In this document: positions 18,517 through 26,849 of the stretch, in pieces
Layout: the number at the start of each line of letters is the position of its first letter
Position numbering within the stretch: position 1 is the stretch's first letter
Assembly (NCBI GenBank): GCA_030834895.1
Contig: JAUQXA010000018.1
Coordinates: forward strand, 372,001-436,000
DNA length: 64,000 bases
Direction: 5' to 3'
DNA from: Anaerolineales bacterium
Lineage (GTDB): Bacteria; Chloroflexota; Anaerolineae; Anaerolineales; Villigracilaceae
The notes under the pieces: model-generated
The model's database searches: none
Seen by the model: the letters and a program-made list of their open reading frames with translations, nothing else
What the model was told of the DNA's origin: nothing
Made by a program: the position numbers and the translations under genes

Positions 18517-19878
18517 ATGAGAGTAACAGCCGTTTTGCTAGCCGCCGGACAGGGCACGCGCATGAAATCGGGCCTGCCCAAAGTTTTACACGCCATTGCA
18601 GGGAAACCGATGATCTGGCATGCCCTGCAAGCCATCAGCCAGTCCACCACCGAGAAGCCGGTTGTGGTCGTCGGTCACGGCGCGGACGAGGTGACGAAAT
18701 ATCTCGGCGATTCCGCTCAAACTGTTCTGCAGGAACCGCAACTGGGGACTGGTCATGCCGTGATGCAGGCTGAGTCCTTGTTGAAAGGCAAGACCGACCT
18801 GGTTGTTGTCTGCTACAGTGACATGCCATTGCTGCGCGGCGAGACCTTGCAAAAGCTGGTCGAGACGCAGAAGAATAACAAGGGACCTATTTCAATGTTG
18901 ACCGTCACTGCGGACGACCCGCACGGGTTCGGCAGAATCATCCGCAAACCGGACGGGACAGTGGAAGCCATCGTCGAGGAATATGTTGCCACCCCGGAGC
19001 AGTTGCAGATCAAGGAACTCAACGTCGGCGGATACTGCTTCGATGCGGACTGGCTCTGGGACGCCCTGCACCGCATTCCGAAAAATCCGAAAAAGGGTGA
19101 ATACTACCTGACCGACACGGTGGAACTGGCGACGAAGGATGGTCTGCCCGTGCAAGCCACATTGATGGACGACGTGGAAGAGACCATCGGTATCAACAAC
19201 CGCGTGCATCTCGCGGAAGTGGAAGCCGCCATGCGCCGCCGTATCAACGAAGATCACATGCTCAACGGCGTGACGATGATCGATCCCGCTTCGGCCTATA
19301 TCGAAGCCAGCGTAAAAATCGGCAGGGATACGGTCATCATGCCGAACACCTACCTGCACGGTAAAACTGAAATTGGCGAATCCAATGTCATCGGGCCAAA
19401 TTCCATCATCCGCGACACGAAGATCGGGAATTTCTGCAAGGTGCTTGCCTCCGTCACCGAAGGAGCAGTCCTCGAAGATCACGTGGACATGGGACCGTTT
19501 GCCCGCCTGAGGAAAGGCGCGCATTTGGGAAATCACGTCCACATGGGGAATTTTGGTGAGGTCAAGGATTCATATCTCTTTGAGGGCGTGAAAATGGGAC
19601 ACTTCTCCTATATCGGCAACGCGCAGATCGGTGCGAATACCAATATCGGCGCCGGGACAATCACCTGCAACTACGACGGTGAGAAGAAACATCCCACCGA
19701 GATCGGTGAGGATGTCTTCATCGGTTCGGATACCATGCTGGTTGCGCCGGTGAAACTCGGCGCGGGCGCGCGCACGGGCGCGGGCGCGGTGGTGACAAAG
19801 AACGTACCAGAGGATACGCTGGTGGTTGGAGTCCCAGCCCGCGCGATCAGGAAGTTGGAACGGAAAGCGAAGAAGTAA
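18517..19878 (+). CDS. glmU: Bifunctional GlmU: N-acetyltransferase / UDP-GlcNAc pyrophosphorylase
   Basis: 453 residues, the usual length. The N-terminal uridylyltransferase has LAAGQGTRMKSGLPKVLH (about residues 8-25), GTGHAVMQAE and YSDMPLL. The C-terminal left-handed beta-helix (from about 250) has hexapeptide repeats such as IGRDTVIMPN, the catalytic-region motif FARLRKGAHLGNHVHMGNF, and ITCNYDGEKKHPTEIGEDVFIGS. It makes UDP-GlcNAc for peptidoglycan or other cell-envelope glycans. ATG 18517 follows GAGGTGA; a longer frame from 18466 would run back toward the tRNA terminator. Confidence 0.96.
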   Translation: MRVTAVLLAAGQGTRMKSGLPKVLHAIAGKPMIWHALQAISQSTTEKPVVVVGHGADEVTKYLGDSAQTVLQEPQLGTGHAVMQAESLLKGKTDLVVVCYSDMPLLRGETLQKLVETQKNNKGPISMLTVTADDPHGFGRIIRKPDGTVEAIVEEYVATPEQLQIKELNVGGYCFDADWLWDALHRIPKNPKKGEYYLTDTVELATKDGLPVQATLMDDVEETIGINNRVHLAEVEAAMRRRINEDHMLNGVTMIDPASAYIEASVKIGRDTVIMPNTYLHGKTEIGESNVIGPNSIIRDTKIGNFCKVLASVTEGAVLEDHVDMGPFARLRKGAHLGNHVHMGNFGEVKDSYLFEGVKMGHFSYIGNAQIGANTNIGAGTITCNYDGEKKHPTEIGEDVFIGSDTMLVAPVKLGAGARTGAGAVVTKNVPEDTLVVGVPARAIRKLERKAKK

Positions 19879-19888
19879 ACAGGTAGAC

Positions 19889-20293
19889 ATGAAACTCACG
19901 AATGAAGAACGACAATCTTTGATTGACCTTGCCAACGAGGCAAGGCGGCGGGCGTATGCCCCGTACTCAAAATATCGCGTTGGTGCTGCTCTGCGGACGA
20001 AGAGCGGGCGCATCTTCACCGGCGTCAATGTGGAGAATGCCGTGTATCCGCACACGATGTGCGCCGAACGCGTGGCCATCTTCAAGGCAGTCTCGGAAGG
20101 GGAGACCGAGTTCGAGGTGATTGCCGTTGCCACGGATAACGGTGGTTCTCCCTGCGGTGGATGCCGTCAAGTGATGGCGGAGTTTGGGCTGGACATCGTT
20201 GTCCTGATCGCCGACGGCTCTGGAACCTTGAAGCAGGAAATGACCGTTGCCCAACTTCTGCCGCAGGCGTTTACCCCGGCGGATTTGCAGTGA
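19889..20293 (+). CDS. cdd: Cytidine deaminase
   Basis: 134 residues, the standard homotetrameric form. APYSKYRVGAAL near residue 25, the zinc/proton-shuttle motif TMCAERVA (about 53-60) and PCGGCRQ (about 86-92) give the Cys-Glu, Cys, Cys zinc site. It deaminates cytidine and deoxycytidine to uridine and deoxyuridine for pyrimidine salvage. The start at ATG 19889 has only a weak ribosome site (GGTAG) but follows glmU by 10 nt, so coupling is likely. Confidence 0.95.
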   Translation: MKLTNEERQSLIDLANEARRRAYAPYSKYRVGAALRTKSGRIFTGVNVENAVYPHTMCAERVAIFKAVSEGETEFEVIAVATDNGGSPCGGCRQVMAEFGLDIVVLIADGSGTLKQEMTVAQLLPQAFTPADLQ

Positions 20294-20295
20294 AA

Positions 20296-20374
20296 AGGTA
20301 GACAGGTACACATGTAAAAACGTACACAGGTACAAACTGTTTTCGTGGCTACCTGTCTACTTGTCCACTTTCCC
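20296..20374. repeat. Phased 8-bp repeats in facing blocks between cdd and recO
   Basis: Octamers AGACAGGT, ACACATGT, AAAAACGT, ACACAGGT (20300-20331) are followed by a complementary block TGGCTACC, TGTCTACT, TGTCCACT (20346-20369). The second block is roughly the reverse complement of the first, so the RNA could fold into a hairpin. The block ends directly before the recO ATG and replaces any Shine-Dalgarno. Confidence 0.7.
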
Positions 20375-21133
20375 ATGACCGACTTCCGTTCCTTCCGCGC
20401 TTCTGCCGTTGTCCTCCGCCATAGTGACTGGGGCGAGGCAGACCGCCTGCTGACGCTCTACACCCGCGAGCAGGGATTGGTGCGCGCGCTGGCAAAGGGG
20501 GCGCGGAAGATCACCTCACGCAAGGCGGGACACCTTCAACCCTTCACATACGTCACCCTGCAACTTGCCAGGGGACGCGACCTGTTGATCGTGACCCAGG
20601 CGGAGACGGTCAATGCCTTTCTGCCCCTGCATGACAACCTGACCAAAACCGGTCACGCCGCGTATGTCGTCGAATTGCTTTACCGTTTTTCGCGCGAAGA
20701 GGAAGGCGGGAATCCCGCGCTCTTCAAACTGCTGGTGGACACGCTCGACCGAATCGAAAAGTCGGAAAGCGCCTGGCTGCCGATTCGATATTTCGAGATG
20801 AGATTTTTGGACGCTGTGGGGTTTCGTCCGCAACTGTTCGAGTGCGCCAACTGTGGGCGGGAGGTTCAAGCGGAGGATCAGTTCTTCTCGGCGACGGTGG
20901 GCGGGGTCATTTGTCCGCGCTGTGGGCTGGGACTTCCCAACCTGGAGAAGGTCTCGATGGAAGCGTTGAAGTATCTGCGTCACTTCCAAAGGTCGAGTTA
21001 CAGGGATGCCGCCCGCGCAAATCCCAGCCTCGAGGTCCAGAAGGAAACCGAAATCCTCATGCAGGGATATTTCACCTACCTGTTGGAACGTGAATTGAAC
21101 ACGCCGGGCTTCATCAAAAGAGTAAGATCATGA
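20375..21133 (+). CDS. recO: DNA repair protein RecO
   Basis: 252 residues. The N-terminal OB fold contains ASAVVLRHSDWGEADRLLTL and 'VRALAKGARK'. A four-cysteine zinc site follows at CANC...CPRC (about residues 160-190), with a helical C-terminus. RecO loads RecA with RecR at single-strand gaps. ATG 20375 begins the usual MxxFRSFRASAVVL form; the upstream in-frame ATG at 20345 lies inside the repeat block. The 3' end overlaps the convergent acyltransferase gene by 6 nt. Confidence 0.94.
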   Translation: MTDFRSFRASAVVLRHSDWGEADRLLTLYTREQGLVRALAKGARKITSRKAGHLQPFTYVTLQLARGRDLLIVTQAETVNAFLPLHDNLTKTGHAAYVVELLYRFSREEEGGNPALFKLLVDTLDRIEKSESAWLPIRYFEMRFLDAVGFRPQLFECANCGREVQAEDQFFSATVGGVICPRCGLGLPNLEKVSMEALKYLRHFQRSSYRDAARANPSLEVQKETEILMQGYFTYLLERELNTPGFIKRVRS

Positions 21134-22240
21134 AGTGGAAAAGAGCCTGTCCTTCAAGTCGGTGATTGGTCTTTCGAGCAGGTAAAAACTAAGGGTGGCG
21201 ATCAAAAGTGTGGCGCCAAAGGAAGCAATGAACATCTGCGGGGAGCGCAGGGAATAGTCCAACTCGTATTTTCGGAAGAGCGCCGTCATGATGGCAATGG
21301 TGCCATAATGATAAACATACAACCCATACGAAATTTTCCCCAAGTATCGAAGGGGAGCAAGTTCAAGAATCTTCGTCAGGAAACCTTTGCGCGCCACGCA
21401 GTAGATCAGCACGGCGAAGAGATAATTCAACAGGGTGTAGCCCCAGACCTCCTTGTAGTAACCAGTCATCGGCAGATCGTAGCCGAGGGCGAAGGTCAGA
21501 GTCCCTTTGCGGAGGAAGTCGGTTAACAGCCCAATGGCAGGGACAGCTATGGCAAGGGCAATCAACTGCAAACGCGGACGGGAAATCTCGAAGCGCGAGA
21601 TATATGCGCCGAGGGCAAAAGCGTCGAGATGTGAAAAAGGCAAAACGTTCACCGCCAGCTGCGGGTCAGTCAGCAGGAAGGGGAAAAGTCCTTCACGATA
21701 GATGAGGGTAATGGCGACGCGGAAGACGAAGCCCAGTCCAATTGCAGTAAAACATAACTGCTTAAACTTTTCACGCGGAGTCAGGAAGATCAGCATGGGC
21801 CAGACAAAATAAAACTGTTCCTCCACCGAGAGCGACCAGAGATGGGTGAAGAAGCGGCTGCGCTCGAAGAACGCGCTGGCATGGAAAAAATCGTACAGGT
21901 AAAAGAGCGAGACCCAGATCTGGTTGAGAAAACCCTTATTGAGTTCGGGGCGGATACCTTTCAGGTCGAGCAGGGGCAGAAGGAAGATGAGCGCCGTGAG
22001 CAGGGCAAGGTAAAAATAATACAGCGGGAAGATACGCAAAAAACGCCGCCCATAAAACTTGGCGAAGAACTCGCGGCGCGGATATTTCTCCTTCATCCGT
22101 AACAGAATGTCGGTAATCAAAAACCCCGAAAGCACGAAGAACAATTGCACGCCCATCCAGCCGAAGGGCAGGTTGCGGGTGTGAAAGAAGAAGACGATGA
22201 GGAAGGCAACCGCGCGTATGCCGTCGAGACCAGCAATCAT
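21128..22240 (-). CDS. Membrane acyltransferase, family 3 (OafA/YrhL type)
   Basis: 370 residues with about ten transmembrane helices. The N-terminus has the family pattern LDGIRAVAFLIVFFFH (catalytic-type His about residue 21), then GVQLFFVLSGFLITDILL and SLSVEEQFYFVWPML. Members move acyl groups onto extracellular sugars, lipids or peptides. A TATAAT box lies about 50 nt upstream on the minus strand. The substrate cannot be told from sequence. Confidence 0.92.
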   Translation of the reverse strand: MIAGLDGIRAVAFLIVFFFHTRNLPFGWMGVQLFFVLSGFLITDILLRMKEKYPRREFFAKFYGRRFLRIFPLYYFYLALLTALIFLLPLLDLKGIRPELNKGFLNQIWVSLFYLYDFFHASAFFERSRFFTHLWSLSVEEQFYFVWPMLIFLTPREKFKQLCFTAIGLGFVFRVAITLIYREGLFPFLLTDPQLAVNVLPFSHLDAFALGAYISRFEISRPRLQLIALAIAVPAIGLLTDFLRKGTLTFALGYDLPMTGYYKEVWGYTLLNYLFAVLIYCVARKGFLTKILELAPLRYLGKISYGLYVYHYGTIAIMTALFRKYELDYSLRSPQMFIASFGATLLIATLSFYLLERPITDLKDRLFSTS

Positions 22241-22290
22241 TTGAGTCGTTTACTCCAGTTCAAGGTGAGGTCCATTTGCAGGTTGCTGAA

Positions 22291-22992
22291 TTATAGTCCG
22301 GATGGTTTCGGGTGCAAAAATTGTCGGCGGATATACAACCTAAGCCAGCGGAGGAAAACGCGCCGGGAATTCTCGTAGTTGACCTGTTCAGGTCGGGTAG
22401 CGCAGTGTTGAATGGCGTGACGCAAGTCCTGTGCGGTGTCGCCCTCGAAATGGGTGACTCCTGCGCCGATCATCGAAGCCATGTGCGCGTCACTCGATGC
22501 GATACGTGCCAGTGGCAGCCCGTCGGCGATCTGTTGCGAATGCCGGTTGTATGGACTGTGGCTGGGGTTCATATTGCAGACTTCTATCCCGAGCAGCGCC
22601 TCCCGCGCCAACGGATGTTCGAGCGCGCTCTGGATGCTTTTCAAGGTGATACTGTTTGGCACAGGCTGTTGCGGATGCGGAGCGATTCCCAGTCCGCCCA
22701 TTTCGTGGATGAGGAGCAGTGCCTCGATAACCGGCATACCTCTGGGGATGTTCTGCTCGACGAAGAGCGCAACGAGATGTCCTTCCCTTGTGGTGACCTC
22801 GACTCCGGGAATGACTTCGACCCCAGAGCCTTTGCAAATCTCCCGTGCTTCGAGTGCGCCTTGAATCTCGTTGTGGTCGGTAATGGCGATCACGTCCAGC
22901 CCCGTGCGGACGGCGCTCTCCAGCACCTCGCGCACACTGGCGGTTCCGTCCATGCTGTATGCCGTGTGGATGTGTAGGTCGGCTTTGCCCAT
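22291..22992 (-). CDS. PHP-domain metal-dependent phosphoesterase
   Basis: 233 residues. Metal motifs are DLHIHTAYSMDG (about 5-16), ITDHNEIQGA (about 37-46), E65 in PGVEVTT, and a C-terminal SSDAHMASMIG. Family members include histidinol phosphatase, DNA polymerase III epsilon-like and RNase AM (YciV)-type nucleases that act on 3',5'-bisphosphonucleotides. Which one applies is not clear. TATACT lies 10 nt before the ATG, so the mRNA leader is very short or absent. Confidence 0.9.
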   Translation of the reverse strand: MGKADLHIHTAYSMDGTASVREVLESAVRTGLDVIAITDHNEIQGALEAREICKGSGVEVIPGVEVTTREGHLVALFVEQNIPRGMPVIEALLLIHEMGGLGIAPHPQQPVPNSITLKSIQSALEHPLAREALLGIEVCNMNPSHSPYNRHSQQIADGLPLARIASSDAHMASMIGAGVTHFEGDTAQDLRHAIQHCATRPEQVNYENSRRVFLRWLRLYIRRQFLHPKPSGL

Positions 22993-23074
22993 AATGGCGC
23001 ACAGTATACCCGCCTAAGTAACTTTCATGTCATATCTGGATTCCCTGTCCCCAATTTGTCACTTGTAACTTTTT

Positions 23075-23236
23075 TCAATCCGTTGTGACTGTTATAGAGT
23101 CTACCCTCTCATTCTGCCTCCAAAAGGATGTCCAGCACATGAACACAGAAATCGTGTACAGGATAATGGTCCCAATGAAGGATGGATCAAATCCATAGCG
23201 GACCTGCAACCAGCCGCTGATGCCGACGGCGAACAT
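23075..23236 (-). pseudogene. C-terminal remnant of an MFS transporter
   Basis: A 53-codon minus-strand frame starts MFAVGISGWLQVRYGFDP, continues with a hydrophobic helix (FIGTIILYTISVFMCW) and ends WRQNERVDS... The GISGWLQ loop and the final helix are typical of the last part of a major facilitator transporter. No upstream portion exists, because the next 40 nt lead to the neighbouring TPR gene. I read it as a decayed fragment, not a functional small protein. Confidence 0.6.
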
Positions 23237-23275
23237 TGGTTAAGAATCAAGTAAGATAATCTGCCCTCGAAAAAA

Positions 23276-24727
23276 TTACGGTGCGGGCGTGGGAGTATTA
23301 TCCAGCATGGCGGGTTCCAACGTTGGTGCTGTGCTGCCTATGGGAGTGGAAGAGCAAAGGCTCCGCACCACCACAATGTCAGCGGCGATGTTGGGATCGT
23401 TGTCGAACTCAGAGGCTTCGATCGTCGACGCAATATCCAGCGCTTCGGGGCAATATTTATCGTCCAATGGGCCCAACGCGGCAAGTTCGGATGCGTAAAT
23501 GTCGTAATAGTAGATCGTGCTGGCAGAGAGCGGCAACCCCTGCACGTCGGCGGGGGTGTCTCCCGGTCCGCAGTCACCGCGCGCCGGGCAGGACTCTTCG
23601 GCAGTGCAGCCGCGCACCGCGCACTTTAGCGCAAGGATGCCCGTCTCATAATTGCGATTCTTATGATACAACACACCCAGTTCGCCGTAGAAAACGGGGT
23701 TATCCGGTTGGAACTCGATGGTCTTTTGCACGTTGCGGATGGCGATGAAGAACTGTCCCATTTGCGAGTAGGTTCGGGCAATGGAAAGATATGGCACGGG
23801 GTCCTGCACGCCCAACTGCTCGTTGATGCGTGCGGTTTGCGCGAAATATTCCAGCGATTTTTCATAAAGTTCGGTCTGCACCGTTTCGTTGGGACTGCCA
23901 AACGCCAGGCGGCGGTAATTTGCGCCTGCGCGCAAGTAGAGGAAGGTCAGATTGGGGGTGATGGCAATGGCGCGGTCATAGGCTTCGATGGCAAGCGCAT
24001 ATTCGCCTAGCGACTCAAGCACGTAGGCATGGACGCGGTGTACATCCATTAGGGATGAGTCGCGGTTGAGCGCCTGCTGAATGTTCGACTCGGCCTGGGA
24101 CCATTTTTGCTGGTCTACGAGGATTTCAGCATAGAAAGCCAGGGCGAGAGTGTTGGTATTGTCCAGTTGCAGGGCGCGCACGGCTTCGTTCTCGGCCTTC
24201 GTTAGCAGTCTTTGGGCTTCGCGAGCATCCACCAGGGTCGGGTTGGCGTTCCAGTCCAGGGCAAAGGAGTAAATGGCATGGGTAAAACTGTCGTCGGGAG
24301 CAAGCGCGGCGGCCTGCTCGGCCGAAGCCAATCCCTCTTCGAGCCTCGCTTTGATGGTTTCATCCTTGACAAGCATCGCGGATGAATAGATTTGAATACG
24401 GGCGAGCTGTGCCAGCAATTGCGCGTTGTTTGGGTCGATCCTTGTGGCTTCGCGATAGGCGGTAATGGCGCCGGGGATCACGTTACCGCTGGCATCCCGC
24501 GCATCGTTGAGTTTGCCCGCGGTAAAAAGCGCATCGCCTTCGAGCACATAGGAATCCGCGAAGCGTGTGGGAGTTGGGGTGGGTTGGAACAACGGTTTGA
24601 CGTCACCGCTGTTGACGGAGCGGATGAGCCACGCGCCTCCGAGAATCAAAACAACCCAGAGGAACATGCGGTAGATATTGGGCTGATCGCGGCGTCGGAA
24701 CAGTTCGCGCTTTGGGTGGATGTTCAT
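23276..24727 (-). CDS. Membrane-anchored TPR protein (first of two paralogues)
   Basis: 483 residues. A short basic cytoplasmic N-terminus, one transmembrane helix (about 22-38, FLWVVLILGGAWLI) and a PTPTPT linker are followed by a run of tetratricopeptide repeats to about 380, for example ALAIEAYDRAIAITPNLTFLYLRAGANY. After the TPR array come several cysteines (CAVRGCTAEESCPARGDCGPG) and a Pro/Thr-rich tail. It is probably an external scaffold. It overlaps the upstream gene by 4 nt (ATGA), and the two share the same architecture. Confidence 0.85.
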   Translation of the reverse strand: MNIHPKRELFRRRDQPNIYRMFLWVVLILGGAWLIRSVNSGDVKPLFQPTPTPTRFADSYVLEGDALFTAGKLNDARDASGNVIPGAITAYREATRIDPNNAQLLAQLARIQIYSSAMLVKDETIKARLEEGLASAEQAAALAPDDSFTHAIYSFALDWNANPTLVDAREAQRLLTKAENEAVRALQLDNTNTLALAFYAEILVDQQKWSQAESNIQQALNRDSSLMDVHRVHAYVLESLGEYALAIEAYDRAIAITPNLTFLYLRAGANYRRLAFGSPNETVQTELYEKSLEYFAQTARINEQLGVQDPVPYLSIARTYSQMGQFFIAIRNVQKTIEFQPDNPVFYGELGVLYHKNRNYETGILALKCAVRGCTAEESCPARGDCGPGDTPADVQGLPLSASTIYYYDIYASELAALGPLDDKYCPEALDIASTIEASEFDNDPNIAADIVVVRSLCSSTPIGSTAPTLEPAMLDNTPTPAP

Positions 24728-26004
24728 GGCGTTGCCGGGGGGGGAGTCTCTTCTGCGGCGGGTATCTCCGTCGGCTTGGGCGGGGCGTCAAGACTCTGTT
24801 GGCAGCGGTCAATGATCGCATTCGCATTTTCCACGGCCACTTCATCGGCGGGGATGCGCTCAAGAAGCGTGCGGGCGACCTGTAAGGCCTTGCCGCATTC
24901 GTTCAAACGGGAAAGCGCGAGTCCATAGGTGGAGTAATATTCCGCCGTGCGCGAATCATTTGGGACAAGGGTAACGGGTTCGATCTTGTCTCCTTCTTCT
25001 GTCATGCCGCCGTTGACCACGTATCCAAGCTCGGTGATGGACTCGGTCCAATAGGCGTTGCGGTAATACATCACGCCGAGGTTGCCGCGCAGGCTGGCAT
25101 CATCGGGATTGTCGGTCACAGCGGATAATGCGTACTGCATGGCTTTTGCATATTCGCCGATGGTGGCATAGGTGCGCGAGATTAATAAGTCGGGCGTGGG
25201 GTCTTCAGGGTTGAGGGCGTTGGCGCGGGTGAACGACAGGATGGCATTGTCGTAACTGCCGAGGATGCGATAGTTGCGTCCGAGGGAGAGGTGCAAGTCC
25301 GCAATGTTGGCGTTGATTGCAACGGCTGCTTCATATTCGCGGATGGCTTCTTCGTAGTTGCCTGTTGCTTCAAGAACGTAGCCGCGCGCGCGGTGCGTTT
25401 CCAGCGTATCAGGCGCGAGCGCGATGGCGACCTTTGATTCTTCGATGGCTTTTTCGATGGCGCCGACGATGCTTGTGCCGCCATAAAAGGAATCCACAAG
25501 GATTTCGGAATAGTAGGCGTGGGCAAGTGCGTTGTTGGGGTCCAATTCCAGGGCGCGTTTGATGTTGTCTTCAGCCTGGATAGTTTCCCCCTGAAAATCC
25601 AAAGCCCAGGCGAGCACGGCATAGGCATTGGAATTGTTGTTGTTAAGCAGGATTGCGGATTCGGCGCTTTCCTGCGCCTCTTTATATTGACCCGCGAAGA
25701 CCTGAGTGCGGGCAAGTGCCACATAGATGGACGGGTCCTGGGGAGACGAAGCAATTGCCTGCTTGTATGATTCGATGGCCGGGAAGAGTTTGCCCTGAGC
25801 GAAATATTCCTGCGCCTCGGTGACGAAGGATTCGGGCGAGCGGGTGACGGTGGGAGTAGGGACTCCAATTTGGGGCTGGTTCGGGATAATAAATCGGTTG
25901 ACGTACGCACCAGCCAGCACCAGCAGTGACAACAGGATGATGCGGAACCAGTTGGGGCGCTTCCGCCGCCGATTCATGCTCCATTTGCTTCCTTTGAGAT
26001 ACAT
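24724..26004 (-). CDS. Membrane-anchored TPR protein (second paralogue)
   Basis: 426 residues with the same plan as its neighbour: basic N-terminus (RRRKRPNWFRI), transmembrane helix (IILLSLLVLAGAYV), PTPTVTRSP linker, TPR motifs such as ALELDPNNALAHAYYSEIL and EEAIREYEAAVAINANIADL, and a Pro-rich tail. Start choice is open: ATG at 26004 follows TAATAT by 6 nt (leaderless form), whereas ATG at 25977 (MNRRRKRPN) lies about 12 nt after AAAGGA. The shorter form gives the better N-terminus. No enzymatic motif is seen. Confidence 0.85.
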   Translation of the reverse strand: MYLKGSKWSMNRRRKRPNWFRIILLSLLVLAGAYVNRFIIPNQPQIGVPTPTVTRSPESFVTEAQEYFAQGKLFPAIESYKQAIASSPQDPSIYVALARTQVFAGQYKEAQESAESAILLNNNNSNAYAVLAWALDFQGETIQAEDNIKRALELDPNNALAHAYYSEILVDSFYGGTSIVGAIEKAIEESKVAIALAPDTLETHRARGYVLEATGNYEEAIREYEAAVAINANIADLHLSLGRNYRILGSYDNAILSFTRANALNPEDPTPDLLISRTYATIGEYAKAMQYALSAVTDNPDDASLRGNLGVMYYRNAYWTESITELGYVVNGGMTEEGDKIEPVTLVPNDSRTAEYYSTYGLALSRLNECGKALQVARTLLERIPADEVAVENANAIIDRCQQSLDAPPKPTEIPAAEETPPPATP

Positions 26005-26101
26005 GTAATCATATTACCATCCCTGACAAAACACAGTCAAGCAAAGGGTTTCATCTCTTATGCGTCTTTAATGCCCATTCAACTCACTAATTCTCCGAAT
26101 T

Positions 26102-26133
26102 GCTGAATCGTTGACTTTCTGAATCGCTGAATC
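26102..26133. repeat. 8-bp phased repeat block
   Basis: GCTGAATC, GTTGACTT, TCTGAATC, GCTGAATC run head to tail in the spacer between the divergent TPR and surface-protein genes. The same word family (GAATCGCT) recurs at 45038-45069. Confidence 0.7.
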
Positions 26134-26198
26134 CAATTTTGATGTATCATCAGTGTATTCCTGGAAATTCGGGAAGTAGAATTACCTTGAGGAAGTTC

Positions 26199-26849
26199 AT
26201 GAAGAATAAACGGACGTTTATCATTTTGGGCGCAATCGGACTGGTTGTCTTCGTGTTATTCTGGGTTGTCGTCCTCACGCTGGCAGTTAAATTTGTGCGT
26301 GGATTGTCAGCCGACAAAGTTGAAGCGCCGGTGGTCGAAATGACCCTCTGTGACGAGGATTCCAGCGGCCTGTGTGTCGTCAATTTTGGTACGAACAGCC
26401 TGAACCGCATGGTAATCAATTTCCTCCTGCCGGACGAGGAGTACGCGGCATTTTATGTCAAGGCGAAGAACAGGGATACGGTTGGTGTGTACACCTGTGA
26501 AGTGGATAAATCGGATTCAACGGCTGCCCGATGTACGGGACTTCGCACGCCGCTGGGTGAAACGATTGATCTCGAGGTCTACACCACTGATGGAGATACG
26601 CTGATCGCGCGCGGGACGTTCCTGGTTGCGGCGCTTGCGATCCCAACGCCCATCAGTCAGCCCACTGTGGGGCCGGCCACCGCAACGGAAGAACCCGTTG
26701 TCACCGAAGTGCCCTACATGACGGAAGAACCTTTCCCCACCGGCGAACCTTCCATCGATGGGGAGTCAACGCCGCCGCCTGAGGGCGAGTCAACACCTCC
26801 ACCTGAAGGCGAGTCAACGCCGCCACCGGAATCATCTTCACCGCCTTAA
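26199..26849 (+). CDS. Single-span surface protein with C-terminal Pro-rich repeats
   Basis: 216 residues; I do not recognise the family. The N-terminus MKNKRTFIILGAIGLVVFV forms one membrane anchor. Residues about 45-150 look like a small beta-rich extracellular domain with four cysteines (TLCDEDSSGLCVV, YTCEVDKS..ARC) that could form disulphides. The tail is Thr/Pro/Glu-rich with three near-identical 8-residue units GESTPPPE, encoded by 24-bp repeats. GAGGAAG precedes the chosen ATG. The stop codon is followed at once by the ATG of the epimerase. Confidence 0.75.
   Translation: MKNKRTFIILGAIGLVVFVLFWVVVLTLAVKFVRGLSADKVEAPVVEMTLCDEDSSGLCVVNFGTNSLNRMVINFLLPDEEYAAFYVKAKNRDTVGVYTCEVDKSDSTAARCTGLRTPLGETIDLEVYTTDGDTLIARGTFLVAALAIPTPISQPTVGPATATEEPVVTEVPYMTEEPFPTGEPSIDGESTPPPEGESTPPPEGESTPPPESSSPP

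Noticed and set aside
22312..22977. 221-codon plus-strand frame opposite the PHP gene
   Set aside because: The minus-strand product has the full PHP metal motifs; the plus frame has none.
26757..26830. 24-bp repeats as a CRISPR-like array
   Set aside because: The units are contiguous, in frame, and encode GESTPPPE at the protein end; there are no spacers.
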